DNA of 64,000 nucleotides, from contig OY292275.1 in the NCBI GenBank assembly GCA_958496175.1, positions 26,451,001 through 26,515,000 of the forward strand, read 5' to 3'. The translations under genes were made by a program, and so were the position numbers. Source of the stretch: Sisyra terminalis. Its lineage: Eukaryota; Arthropoda; Insecta; Neuroptera; Sisyridae. The notes beneath the pieces were generated by a model. That model did not search any database. It was not told the DNA's origin and saw only the letters and a list, made by a program, of their open reading frames with translations. Shown here piece after piece: positions 10,401 to 21,287 of the stretch (position 1 is the stretch's first letter; every line of letters starts with the position of its first letter).

Positions 10401-11757
10401 TTACAGATTTTTTTTATATACAACGTTCACAGTTTTCTTGTCATTAGACAATACAAACATGTTTTCTCTAGAGGTTACTCTTGAAAGAGCGACATACAAT
10501 TGGCCATGTGAAAAACAGTCAACGCTCAAATCTAAGCCTGCAACGTTGAAGGTTTGACCCTGCGATTTATTAATGGTCATTGCAAAAGATGTCTTTACCG
10601 GAAACTGTAAACGTTTAAATTGGAAGGGTAAATCCGATGGTATCAGAGGAATTCGGGGCATCAATACATCTCCTCCGGTACCACATCCTGTGAGTATTGT
10701 GCACTCTATTATGAAAGTTTTCAGTGATTTTACCAGCAAACGCGTGCCATTGCAAAGTTTAGATGGATTCAGGTTTCTAAATAAAATAACAGGACAACCT
10801 ACTTTCAACACCATTTTGTGAGGAGGGAGTCCAGACGGATTCAAAGAGTTTAGAAATTCTGTAGGAAAATGAACAGCTTCTTCCAAATCGAGAACAGTAT
10901 CGACCGAGTAGTATATTTTCGTCGGCGCATCAATCTTTGAAAGAATCAAATTATTTACCTTATCTACTTGTTCGTTAGTTGGTGACAAAATCGCTCTTTC
11001 TTTAAACCAAGATATTGTCTTATAACTAATGTTATCAATGTCAGGATAGACATTGTTGACTAACTCTTGGATGTTGTCTATCAAAACATAAAGGTTTTCT
11101 AGGTTAATCCTTCCCTCACTTTGTGTTAACTCTCCATTGCCAACTTTTAGCAGCATCTCTGGAAATAGCCTGTTCTCACGTGAAGATGACGAAACTCTCA
11201 TATTATTTTTTAAGCTCTAATTTATTGACATGTGGCCAAAGGTTGGATCTGTTTAGGGAATCATTTATTTCGTCAGCACGTGTTCCTCGAGTCACAACTG
11301 GTAGGATTTGACGGAAATCTCCTGAGAACAGAATTGTACATCCACCCATAAGTGAATTTTTGTTACGCAAATCGCGCATTATCCGATCCAGTGCTTCCAC
11401 AGAGGTATTGTTTGACATGGAGCTTGAATGTAGAGTGTGCGGTTCGGCCTCCTTCCAAAAGCGTAGCGGCAATGCCGGATGACGCAACAGCTAACGCAAT
11501 TTTTCCGGTAGATCTCACTTTTTTTAAAAGCAGATTGATTAAAAATGTTTTTCCTGTACCTCCTGGGGCATCAAGGAAAAACAATTTCCCTTCATTGTTA
11601 TCAATTGCTGATAGTAATGCAATGAACACATTTTTCTGATCGATGTTTAATCGTGGCTCATCTTGAGCTATATTTTGTAAAAGTCTCGTTTGATCGTATG
11701 ATGTTTCTCTTGGGTATTCGGCACTGTTACTTAAATCTGAGTTAGTAGTATTAGCAT
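10401..11757 (-). pseudogene. Helitron PIF1-type helicase domain, broken
   Basis: In an intact Helitron this domain unwinds DNA during rolling-circle transposition. Read on the minus strand, the Walker A motif GGTGKT is at 11563-11546. The Pif1 motif GDFRQILPV lies in a second frame (11487-11203). The segments INKSQGQTF and YVALSRVTS lie in a third frame (11201-10401). Two breaks separate them. Near 11420 about 30 codons that should hold the Walker B Asp-Glu are gone and the frame changes. Near 11205 a run of seven A's shifts the frame by one. The final stop (10401-10403) is where the family normally ends. The protein cannot be functional. Confidence 0.88.
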
Positions 11758-12372
11758 TGGCAACCCAAAATCCTTGATTAATCTACCCGAAAGTAATTGC
11801 ACTACTTTGTTCAATTCAAATAATGCTTCGTCAAATATGTTTTGATCATATTGTACATCATCTGAGTTTAACTTTGTCCGTCGCCGAATCAGAATATCAC
11901 TGGCCATATTTTCTTGAAATTTATTCCATAGATTAACAGAATCAGTTACTTGACAAAACGCTACTATGACGGCAAATAAATATCTTAATGATGTAGCTGA
12001 ACTACAAACAGCTGCTTCTGATAATGTGTTTTCCCAGTGAGAATCGTCTTCCAAGAGCCCCATAGCTTTGCCTGCTGCTTGATAAGTATTGTAAACAACA
12101 CCTTGTACAGTTCTGAGGTGTGCAAAGGATATTGGGCCTTTTACAATATGCAGTAACATTCTCAGATAAAAGCATTCGCTGTTGTTGGGATGAATCACGT
12201 AGACTCTGCCAAGAGCATCCGTTTTTTTTACTCCAGGGAAACCATCAACCGCAGTACCTTGTTTTCGCCGTTGAAAAGTTTTAGAACTCTGGTTCCAGGT
12301 ATAGTAACTTGGAACTCTGTCATATGTCTGAGTCTTGGTCTCATACTGTCTTATGTCATATGTCTCTGTCAT
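11731..12372 (-). pseudogene. Helitron Rep-helicase linker region, remnant (213 codons)
   Basis: This segment lies between the Rep nuclease and the helicase of Helitron proteins. Recognisable family blocks are YYTWNQSSKTFQRR, GRVYVIHPNNSECFYLRMLL and MGLLEDDSHW. No HUH motif or other part of the nuclease is present upstream. The reading frame continues into the helicase only after a shift near 11757. The upstream end is cut off where the foldback element begins (12399). Confidence 0.85.
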
Positions 12373-12398
12373 ATGTTAACGTAGTGGCCAGTAGTGGC

Positions 12399-12683
12399 AG
12401 ACAATTTTAAAGATACCAAAAAATATGACATTTTGAAATTTAATTGTTTAGATCAGAGAAGAGAGACTTTTCTCTGGTTCAGATGCGCGACCATTAGTTA
12501 GATAAGGATGCTGAATACCATTTATCGGAGTTTGCGCAGTGACTCAAAAAACACATGCTGCTGGTATTCAGCATTCTTATCTAACTAATGGTCGCGCATC
12601 TGAACCAGAGAAGAGTCTCTCTTCTCTGATCTAAACAATAAAATTTCAAAATGTCATATTTTTTGGTATCTTTAAAATTGTCT
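12399..12683. mobile_element. 285-bp foldback element / long-TIR MITE inside the Helitron
   Basis: Two arms of about 122 bp (12399-12520 and 12562-12683) are inverted repeats of each other with only about three mismatches, separated by a 41-bp loop. The outer ends read AGACAATTTTAAAGATACC and its complement. There is no coding capacity. It separates the 5' 175 bp of the Helitron (12684-12858) from the coding remnant. I see no clear target-site duplication. Confidence 0.85.
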
Positions 12684-12858
12684 AATAACAGTATTTCTCC
12701 ACTATTTAATGGATGTTATTATACATATAAACCTTCCTCTTTAATCACTCTATCTATTAAAAAAACCGCATCGAAATCCGTTGCGTAGTTTTAAAGATTT
12801 AAGCATACAAAGGGATATAGGGACAGAGAAAGCGACTTTGTTTTATACTATGTAGCGA
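12684..12858 (-). mobile_element. Helitron 5' terminal segment
   Basis: On the minus strand this starts TCGCTACATAG, followed by AT-rich non-coding sequence containing AAAGTCGCTTTCTCTG and AAACTACGCAACGGATTTCG. I recognise this kind of sequence as the left end of Helitrons in several insect genomes (from memory, not searched). Confidence 0.6.
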
Positions 12859-15800
12859 AGTTTTTGGTTTTATTTTTAAGCCGAATGTATCATATTTACA
12901 ATTTAGAGATTTTTCCAAAATTTAAGTATGTTTTTTTTACTGCTGGCTAAAGCACCCATTTGCTGGGAACCTGTTGGTGCAGTTTTACTGGATCCATGTC
13001 AAAATTTGGCACTGTAAAGTTTTGAAATTCTAAAGGAATTTTGATGTGTGTTACACTATTATTTTGAAAAAAAAATTGTCAGTAGGTCTCTGAAAATAGT
13101 TAAACTTGAATTTATAGGTAGTTGAAGAAATTCGATGTCTAATGCGAGTATGGTATTCAAAAAGGATAATTGGGTAGTCTAAGGGGTATAAGTCGAAAGC
13201 TTTGTCCAGAGTTTGAGATAACTATTAATAGCGGTTTTCTGTCACATGTCACAGGGGCCAGCTTTACATATTTGGAGGCCTCAGGAAGAATGTATTTCGA
13301 GACTTTAAGAAATACTAAAAAATATCAATACAATTTTAAAATTTAAACTTTTTTAACAGTAATCATATAAATCTTTTGAGATTCCTCCGCCCTTACAGTA
13401 AATCAGTATTATATGTGGTCATTTTGGTTAAAAAGAAATCAAGTTTTAAGATTTTTCATATTTTTTTCTCCTGTTTTGCTTTCTTTTTAAGCTTTATAGC
13501 TCTATTTTGGTAATTTTTTTAACTTTAACTCTAATAAAATATACCATTGTAATAGATTAATCAATAAATACATTATTTTTCATACCAACAATTTGTTTAT
13601 ACTATACCAACAATTAATTATGTTGATAAATTATTCAAAATTTTTACCAACCTCTCTTCGAATATATTGTCAAAACATAGCATTAACACATTTAACATAA
13701 ATATGAAATAAATTAGTCTACTTTTCTTTTAAAATGGGAAATTATTTCCTTCTAAGACCAGCCCGTTAAAATATACAAGTGTGCAAAGTGTGCACTTTTT
13801 GCTCACTTCTTGAGGTTTCGTCTTAAAAGGTTGAAATTAAATAATTCCATTGTTTCAAAGAAAAAAATAACCGCTTGAAAATTAATTTTTTCAATTTGAA
13901 TTATTTATACAACCATCACCGATAATTACAAGGCTCAAAATTTTTGGGCCCCGAGGATGTAGTCTATTCGGCCTATAGGTTAATCCGGAGCTGTTTATAT
14001 CTATCTAAAATTGCGCACTTGTTAAGACTTTAAGAAGACCAAAGAATTTTATAAATGCATAGGCAAAGCATAGCACAAAAGATATTGAGAAACATTACTT
14101 CATATTACACAAAAAAATATTCTTACTAAAAGTTATAAAGTTATACAGCTTAGAACGAACTACAAAAAAATCGTTAAGGCATTAATTTATCTGTTGACTT
14201 TAATACAAAAAAAATATTTCTTTATCTTCTTAAAAGTCTTCAAAAAACATAATGTTTCACTTTTTTATGTAGATAATGATAATTTAATTGTTGCAACAAT
14301 TGAATTTCTATTCGAACGTTAAAAAAGGGACTCTTGATACCAACATAAACTTCCAAATACTTGAAATTTCGGAGTAAACATTCTTTACTTGCCGTATTCC
14401 AGAAAACTTGACTTTTTGATATACGAATACTTACTTAGTTCGAATATATATCGTTTAAACACCGCTTGATTAATTGTTCTTGTTTAAGTATCACATTTAA
14501 ATTACTACATGTCTTAGGACCAGTATACCTTTTTGACCTAAGAATAACCAATATTTTCGTACATTATATTTATTAAATGTGTTGAACATTGAAATTTAAA
14601 TGGTTCATATCTATCAAAGCAATCAGGAAACTAAAATAATTTTCACTAATATCGATTTACATTTATACCATACAGGTGATTTGGGAATGTTAGTAAATTA
14701 CAAAACTTCATTTCATTGTAATAGCACTGATTTTTTTGAAGTTTTTTATATGCTGATGGCATATACTGATGGTATTTATATTAAATATCGACAATGTAAT
14801 TAAAATAAAAGGCTTTTGATATATTTTTTACTTTATAATGGTATGTTAAAATATATTTTAATTAATTCAAACTATTGAAACGTAAACGCGTACTCTTTAT
14901 TTGATTTAGTCTTTGAATTTGGACGCAATCAAAATATTTTATATTAAATAGTTGACTGATTTGCAATAAAATGTTTGATTTAATCAAATCTAAAATTTAA
15001 AATAAATTTTTATCAGTTGAACACATGGGATATGTAATTGCGATTGAAAATTTAATTAGTTTAATTAATGCATTGAGAACATGCAGTGTGCATTCATATT
15101 ATATATACTAAACAAATCAGTGGTAAAAGAATAAAGCACAAATCCGATTATTTACTTTTGCTAAAATTCACTTATTAAAAAAGGAAAAAAACTTTTGAAT
15201 TTATTTTTTCCTATTTTCCATTTAAGTTTATTTTTATAAAGAAATTTCTCTTTTTTTTCATCAATTGAAAGTATGATTTCAATTTTCATAAAAGGATCCA
15301 ATACATTCAAATAACCAATTACAATGCAAATTGATTTCTTTTATGTATTGTGTGAAAGTACAAAAAATTCTTATTAATTTATATACTTTGTATACGTATA
15401 CAATATTACTTATTTATATATAACAAATATTTTATGAAAGAGTACGTATTTTGTATATAACACATATATAACACGTTGTACATAACATATGGCATTACAT
15501 ATGTAACTTTATGCTTCTGTTTTTTCCCTTGAAACGCATCATTATTCATTATACTTCTTATAAAAATATTTTATTTTCTATTACCTCAGGAATGACTTTT
15601 TGAACAAAAAAAAAATTATTACAGGCAAATATAATGCATTTTTTTTATTCATTTTTTTATTTAGTATGAATCTTATGTAATAGCAATCACTGGATCACGT
15701 TTTTTTTTGAAAAACGTTTTTTTTTAGACTGTTCAAACAGTGAATGTTATTGATACTTAATATTGGGATAATAACATAGTTCTTTCTGCTAAAATTGGAT

Positions 15801-18800
15801 GATATTGATGTCAATGACATGTAGTTTAAACAATATGGTGTCACATGCCGTGTATCCTTTGAAACGATTCAATTACTGCATGAGACATTTTCTGATCATG
15901 TGACTTTCGTTTTGGTGATCTGAATTAATCTCTTCTAGTATGGGATTTAACATAACTGGATTTTTTATAGGGTTGTTTGAAGTTAAAAGTCTATGCTAAC
16001 AAACCCACAACCATATAAGCATTAACTTTCTCGCACCTATAGGTGTGTATTAAGTATATACTACTTTAAACAATTAACAATTTAACAATTTAAATATCTC
16101 TCTAAATATAAGAAACAGTGAGTTCATATTTCAAGTATCTTTTCAAAATCATAATAGTTACAAAAAATAGGATGTTTCCCGCAGAATGAGATGATATATC
16201 AAAAAATCCTTCATAAATTTACCAATGCAATCAAACACCCGTTAGTATGGGATATTTATGCTCAATGATTTAGTTTTGTATCCTCTGCATCATACGCAAT
16301 AGTTACAGAGCACACTCATTTCGTGTCTCTTTCTCATATATATCGTGAGTGAACATGCGCGGTAGACGAGCTCATCTGAGATATTTCGAAGATTGTCACA
16401 GGAATACACGAATAAACTGTCATTTTTCCTTAATTTAAATAATAATAAATAAAATAACAAAAATAATTAATTCATTTCATCTTAAATAATGGTCATTTGA
16501 AACAATATTAATAAGCATTCAAATATTTCTGCTAATTAAATAATTCAATTAAATATTATACTTTAAATATATACTTTCATCGCCGTATCATACATTCTAT
16601 TTTTAATCCCATAACGGGAAGATTAAAGGGAAAGAAGACTTTTAACGCTGTCATATTTATGCAAAATATTCATGAAAAATGTAGACAAAATATTGCGGAT
16701 ATCATTCGCTCAATGTGCAATTTTTATACCTAATCCTTTCCTGTGTACTTTTTGATTCAATAAAAGTAACTGTATAAGGCATTAAAATGTGTATTATATT
16801 TAAATCAAAGCAAGAATTAATTTTAGGAACTTACTTTTATTTTGGAAGTTGTGGTTGTATTTTTTAGTACTATTAACGATGCAAATATAAATAGAATTAT
16901 TGGAACATATGAATGACGAACCAATCAAACAAATAAAAATTATTGAAAAAAATAGTTGTCTTATTAGTTGCTATTGAATTATTCTCTTATAATGAAAATC
17001 TTTTATCGAATTTGGTTTCGTTGAATCCATATATGGTTATTAATTTTTTTGATTAAGATATTGATTAAAATATTTTATTATGAAGAAATAACTTTTCCAT
17101 TCTATATTCTTGGCCTATTACATTCAGCTATCATACTGAAGAGATATTTTTATTTTGATCATTTCAGTAATATCAATACCAATAAGATTTTATTAAAAAT
17201 GATTAGTTGGAGACTCCTTTATAATCCGCTTATAAACCTTATAAATCTTTTCGAAACGAGAAGATTAAGTAATGTAAGAAAAATTATACTAAGCCATAGA
17301 CCAAATGTAGATATCTACTTATGATACGATACTTATATAAGTGCTTATGTATTCCGATTTAATCTGAGATAATTAAATTAATGAATTTTTTTATGGTTAA
17401 TATAGAGGTTAATCACAATATGAAAATCTTAAACTTTGAACTCGCCTATTATTTCCACATTTTAAATCGAAGGAAACCAAATGAATATAATTGTAAAATA
17501 GACGGAATACTTGCCATGGTAAGAAAACACAATGGCGTGCTTTAATAAATGAACTTGTCACTTCATATTTACAAACGATTTAACATTGTTGTACAATTCC
17601 ACAATCTTGCTAAGACGCGTTCACGCTTCTCATCCTTATTATAATAATAAAATATCAAGACTGTAATTAATCAAAATTCTATACGATAAACGAAATAGTA
17701 GAGTAAGTTCGTGTTTAAATGATGTTATATGACTATACATGTAAGTTGGAAAGACAGACGACGATCCCCTCTTTTTGAATGGATAATTAATATTCTAAAG
17801 ACATTGTTACAAGGAAATTCACATCATCATAATAAAATCATCGCCTGCCGTTTCAATTAATTATTTCTTACAAGAAAATTATATGAAAAGAGGAAAAATA
17901 TTGGTGTAATTTGAAATAAATTTTCGCTATTTATGAAAATTTATCCACATGGAAGGTATAGTATTTAAATACTAAACAAAAAACGTTTTATGTTATATCC
18001 CGGTTCCTTTATATGAGAACCACAACTTGTCTTTTCAAAGCTGTCATTTATGTAAAACATCATTTGTGTAAAGTAACTTTAGAAATTATTTAGACGCAAA
18101 ACATTTTACGACAGGCATTCAATTTAAACATCCTTAGACAACATTAAATGGCACACCAAAGTTGAGCATAAACCCTATGAAATATTATCATAAAAATATC
18201 CATTTATAAATTTTTGATATAGTTATACTACCTTCCCTTCAAATCAGTTTATTTCTGTCTGTAATATTCGTTTGTTGGCGTTCAATATAAGTGTGAGAAC
18301 GTTATATCCTTAAACTTATCTCATATAAGTGCTTGTGAGGGATGACAGTGAAAATGTCCTGTCTACACGACCATTAACTGAACACGAGCAATTCTACAAG
18401 ATAACTACATTTTATTACTTTTATAACATCGATTGCATCAAACGAACTTGACCAAGACAGCTTTTGGCAGATTTTTTCCAGTTAACTTATATATGTTGTA
18501 CTTAAGCACAGAAACGACAAATGGAACTTTGATATACATTGTTAGTATTTATAAAACGTAACTATAAAAATTACACTACTTCTTATTATTGTTTTACGAA
18601 ATGATTTTCCAAGAAATTTCCTTACAAAAAAAGTTAATCAAATGTTATCTTCATTTTTATTTTTCTATTTTTGTTAACGCTCAACAAAAATATTACATGA
18701 ACGTTTAAAAAAAAATGAAGCAAAAAAATGTTCTAGTAGCAATTCAAGCAAATAGCAAAAATAATAAATTTAAAACAAATATAAATAAATTAAACAGAAA

Positions 18801-20309
18801 AAAGGAAAAGCTTTTGAAAATATTAAACAAGATTAGATTTACTTTAGAAAGTGGTATGGTTGGAAAATTTTGTTTTCTTCTATCTTTTATTTTAGTGCTG
18901 GAAATTCTGAATAATACTGTTAATAAGAAAAAATATATGCGAATATATGGGTCATGAACTCTCACTTTGTTCGAAAAATTCTTTTTTATGCGTATGTGTG
19001 TATGTAAAGATGATATAGAAAGATAAGCATATATATTCACAGTTTTTTTCACGAGGTTAACACTCTCAATTTCGCTAAAAAGGATACATACAAGTACATA
19101 TAGGTATATACTTTAGCCATTAAGAACATCTAAAAAAATCAGGTGGACAAACCATTTTTCCGTTGAGCACGCATTTGCTTGTGCTTTTGCAAATGAATAG
19201 AAAAAGGGTGACGGTTTTGTGTTACTTGGAGGATTTATAACCTTAACAAAGGGATGAATCTCTGTCTCTACACATAATACATGCTGTAAATAAAACTCTC
19301 ATTTAACAAGTAGTGTGTGGTCGTAGAAAAATGTTACAATTCCATTGCGATGGTCAATGACTTTTCCTTTTTAGTCAAGGTTTTGTCGTTTTGTTCATAT
19401 ATTTATCTAGCATACGTAAATAAAACATTCAGTTTCAAGCTTATTTAAACGTACACAATAACGAAAAATTTACTTCGGTTCAAAATATGTCACTTCTGTT
19501 TAAAAATAACGGAGACATATCAAATAAAAGAAGAAGGAGAAAGGATCAAAGAGATATTTTTCCGATTCAAACGAAACTTCAAAAAAGTAATTTTTGTTTT
19601 CATTTTCTAATTTCTCTTGTTCAAATTTTATCCCAGTATTTCTTTATAATTAAAAAAAATAGCAGAACTAAATTTAATATCTACAATTCGTTGTGGATGG
19701 ATAATACTGCGTAAAAATAATTTCATCCTGACTTATTGAAGTATAGAGTAAAAACGTTGATTTTTAACATATAATAAATTTTAAATAAACTCATAGGCGC
19801 CCCAAGGATTATTTTCAAGGGGATGCATATTTGCATCTACGCTTTATAACTATATTTAAATAATTAAATCAAATATATGATACTAAATTTCTCTAGATAA
19901 TAGTCCATATGCTCATTTTTTTAATCGATAAAGGATATTATTAAAATGAGAAACCGAATTTTTATTTATAAAAACTTGTTTTTTGGCAGTAAATATGTTT
20001 TGATTCAATGATCAAATGAGAGTTCTAAAACGATAAATGTGGTTATGGATCTTCTATGATGTCACATTACGTATCAGAACGCGTATTAAAACCTATTTAT
20101 AACCAAATCAATAATCAGTTACACAAGTTTTTCACAATTTTGCGCTAAGGAAAAAATTTTGATACCCTAAAACTTACTATCAATTTTTTCCTTACGAATA
20201 GAGGTTGTGTAGATTATAAAAGGTTTAAATTAGTAACATAATTTGTAAGCAATTTAAACGTTTCCTTTTATGTAAAGTACATTTATCATAAGAAAACGTC
20301 AATGGGATT
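12859..20309. other. intergenic, AT-rich; one possible hAT MITE
   Basis: About 7.4 kb with no supported gene; the open frames here are short and low-complexity. 13252-13993 may be an old hAT-type element: CAGGGGCCAGC near 13252 and GGTTAATCCGGAGCTG ending at 13993 resemble worn hAT ends, but no 8-bp duplication is visible. 16322-16370 holds a GC-richer motif block shared with 62522-62580. The rest shows nothing I can name. Confidence 0.35.
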
Positions 20310-20430
20310 TTTGTATTGTGACGCCATTTTATTGCCAGGCCAATAGGAGATCGTGTTAGATATTTTGAATTCGTCAGGTGTTAAAACCTGAAGATGACAG
20401 CTATCTCCTGCTGAAACGCGCTGTGAAATA
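20310..20430 (+). mobile_element. Penelope-like element tail motif (relic)
   Basis: The plus strand contains CCTGAAGATGACAG, then TCTCCTGC, then TGAAACGCGCTGTG, followed at once by AAATAAATAATAATAA (20389-20440). CTGANGA, a short stem, GAAACGCG and an AATAAA-like tail is the pattern seen at the ends of many Penelope-like retroelements, where it derives from a hammerhead ribozyme. The surrounding sequence is GC-richer than background. I could not build a full three-stem hammerhead here, so this is only a tail-like relic. Confidence 0.4.
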
Positions 20431-20622
20431 AATAATAATAACTAATATGAATAAGTCCTAATGGGAAAGCGCCAAAGATAATTCATACCCGAGATTTAGT
20501 AGAAAAACCCCTGAAACGAGAGGAGTAAACTAGAAACAAGTTATCTTTAATTAATATTTTATTTCTTTTATTAATTCTCTTTAACCGTTCTGATAGCAAT
20601 TGTTTTTATATTTTTATATTGA

Positions 20623-20812
20623 GTTTTCTCAGGTAGAGGTCACCTGGTATCCAGTTGGAAAAAAAGGAAAATATTTTTTATTTCCACTTTGAGGGTTATA
20701 TATATATATATAAATATATTGTTTTTATTGATAAGGTTTTCTGTGGGATCAAAATGGGAACCCTCAAAGTGGAAATAAAAAATATTTTCGTTTTTTTCCA
20801 ATTGGATACCAG

Positions 20813-20869
<57 letters not shown>

Positions 20870-20914
20870 TTCTCAGGTAGAGGTCACCTGGTATCCAATT
20901 GGAAAAAAACGAAA

Positions 20915-20921
<7 letters not shown>
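20623..20921. repeat. three copies of a 58-bp unit (two direct, one inverted) joined by (TA)n
   Basis: The unit begins GTTTTCTCAGGTAGAGGTCA and runs on through CACCTGGTATCC. It occurs at 20623-20697, inverted at about 20758-20815, and direct again at 20867-20921. The first and second copies form a hairpin with a loop of about 60 bp. (TA)n tracts lie at 20697-20712 and 20816-20865. Confidence 0.8.

Positions 20922-20966
<45 letters not shown>
20816..20966. repeat. (TA)n microsatellite tracts
   Basis: Two nearly pure TA tracts of about 50 bp and 46 bp (20816-20865 and 20921-20966) on either side of the third repeat unit. The mariner relic begins right after the second tract. Confidence 0.9.
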
Positions 20967-20970
<4 letters not shown>

Positions 20971-21285
20971 GTTGCTCAAAAAGTAATTTCGTTTTTTCCC
21001 GACACAGATCTAATTGTATTTTTTCGCACCCAATCTGTAATTAGAACTTATAATTTGCTTCAATTGTGGGAGTCAAAAGTCACCCAGTATCAGTTTTTGG
21101 CCAAAAAAGAGCAAAAATTTTTTGGGAGAAAAATCAATCATGCTACTGCCAGCAAGATGGCAAAAGGTATTAAACCAGAATTTCCAATATAAAATTTAAT
21201 AAATTAGTTATTCACTATAATACGAAAATTGTATTTCATTCCCCCTCCTAAAAAAAAATACGTAATTACTATTCGAACTACGTAA
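20967..21285 (+). mobile_element. mariner, internally deleted (about 319 bp)
   Basis: The left TIR starts TTGGGTTGCTCAAAAAGTAA and the right end (about 21251-21285) is a worn reverse complement, CGTAATTACTATTCGAACTA. Both ends abut TA (20965-20966 and 21286-21287), as mariner requires. At 21146-21196 one frame reads LPARWQKVLNQN, the typical C-terminus of mariner transposase (RWQKV...N), then a stop. The central part of the transposase, including the DD34D catalytic core, is deleted. Insertion in a TA array fits the target preference. Confidence 0.8.
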
Positions 21286-21287
21286 TA

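Larger units (their letters stand above)
5577..12858 (-). mobile_element. decayed Helitron (minus strand) carrying two nested insertions
   Basis: On the minus strand the element begins with TCGCTACATAG (12858 downwards) and ends with a hairpin followed by CTAG at 5580-5577. The base after CTAG on that strand is T, as Helitrons require. Between the ends lie a remnant of the Rep-to-helicase linker and a PIF1-type helicase. The nuclease (Rep, HUH) part is missing. After removing the jockey insertion and the foldback element, about 2.4 kb of Helitron remains. Coding parts carry frameshifts and a deletion, so it is not autonomous. The base before TC on the minus strand is T rather than the usual A, so the 5' end is less certain than the 3' end. 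Confidence 0.8.

Noticed and set aside
13252..13993. Full hAT element between CAGGGGCC and GGAGCTG
   Set aside because: Ends resemble hAT TIRs only loosely and the flanking octamers do not match; kept only as a note in the intergenic entry.
20899..21192. 97-codon ORF with a long Tyr-Ile repeat
   Set aside because: It is a read-through of the (TA)n tract into the mariner relic; the real mariner frame is different.
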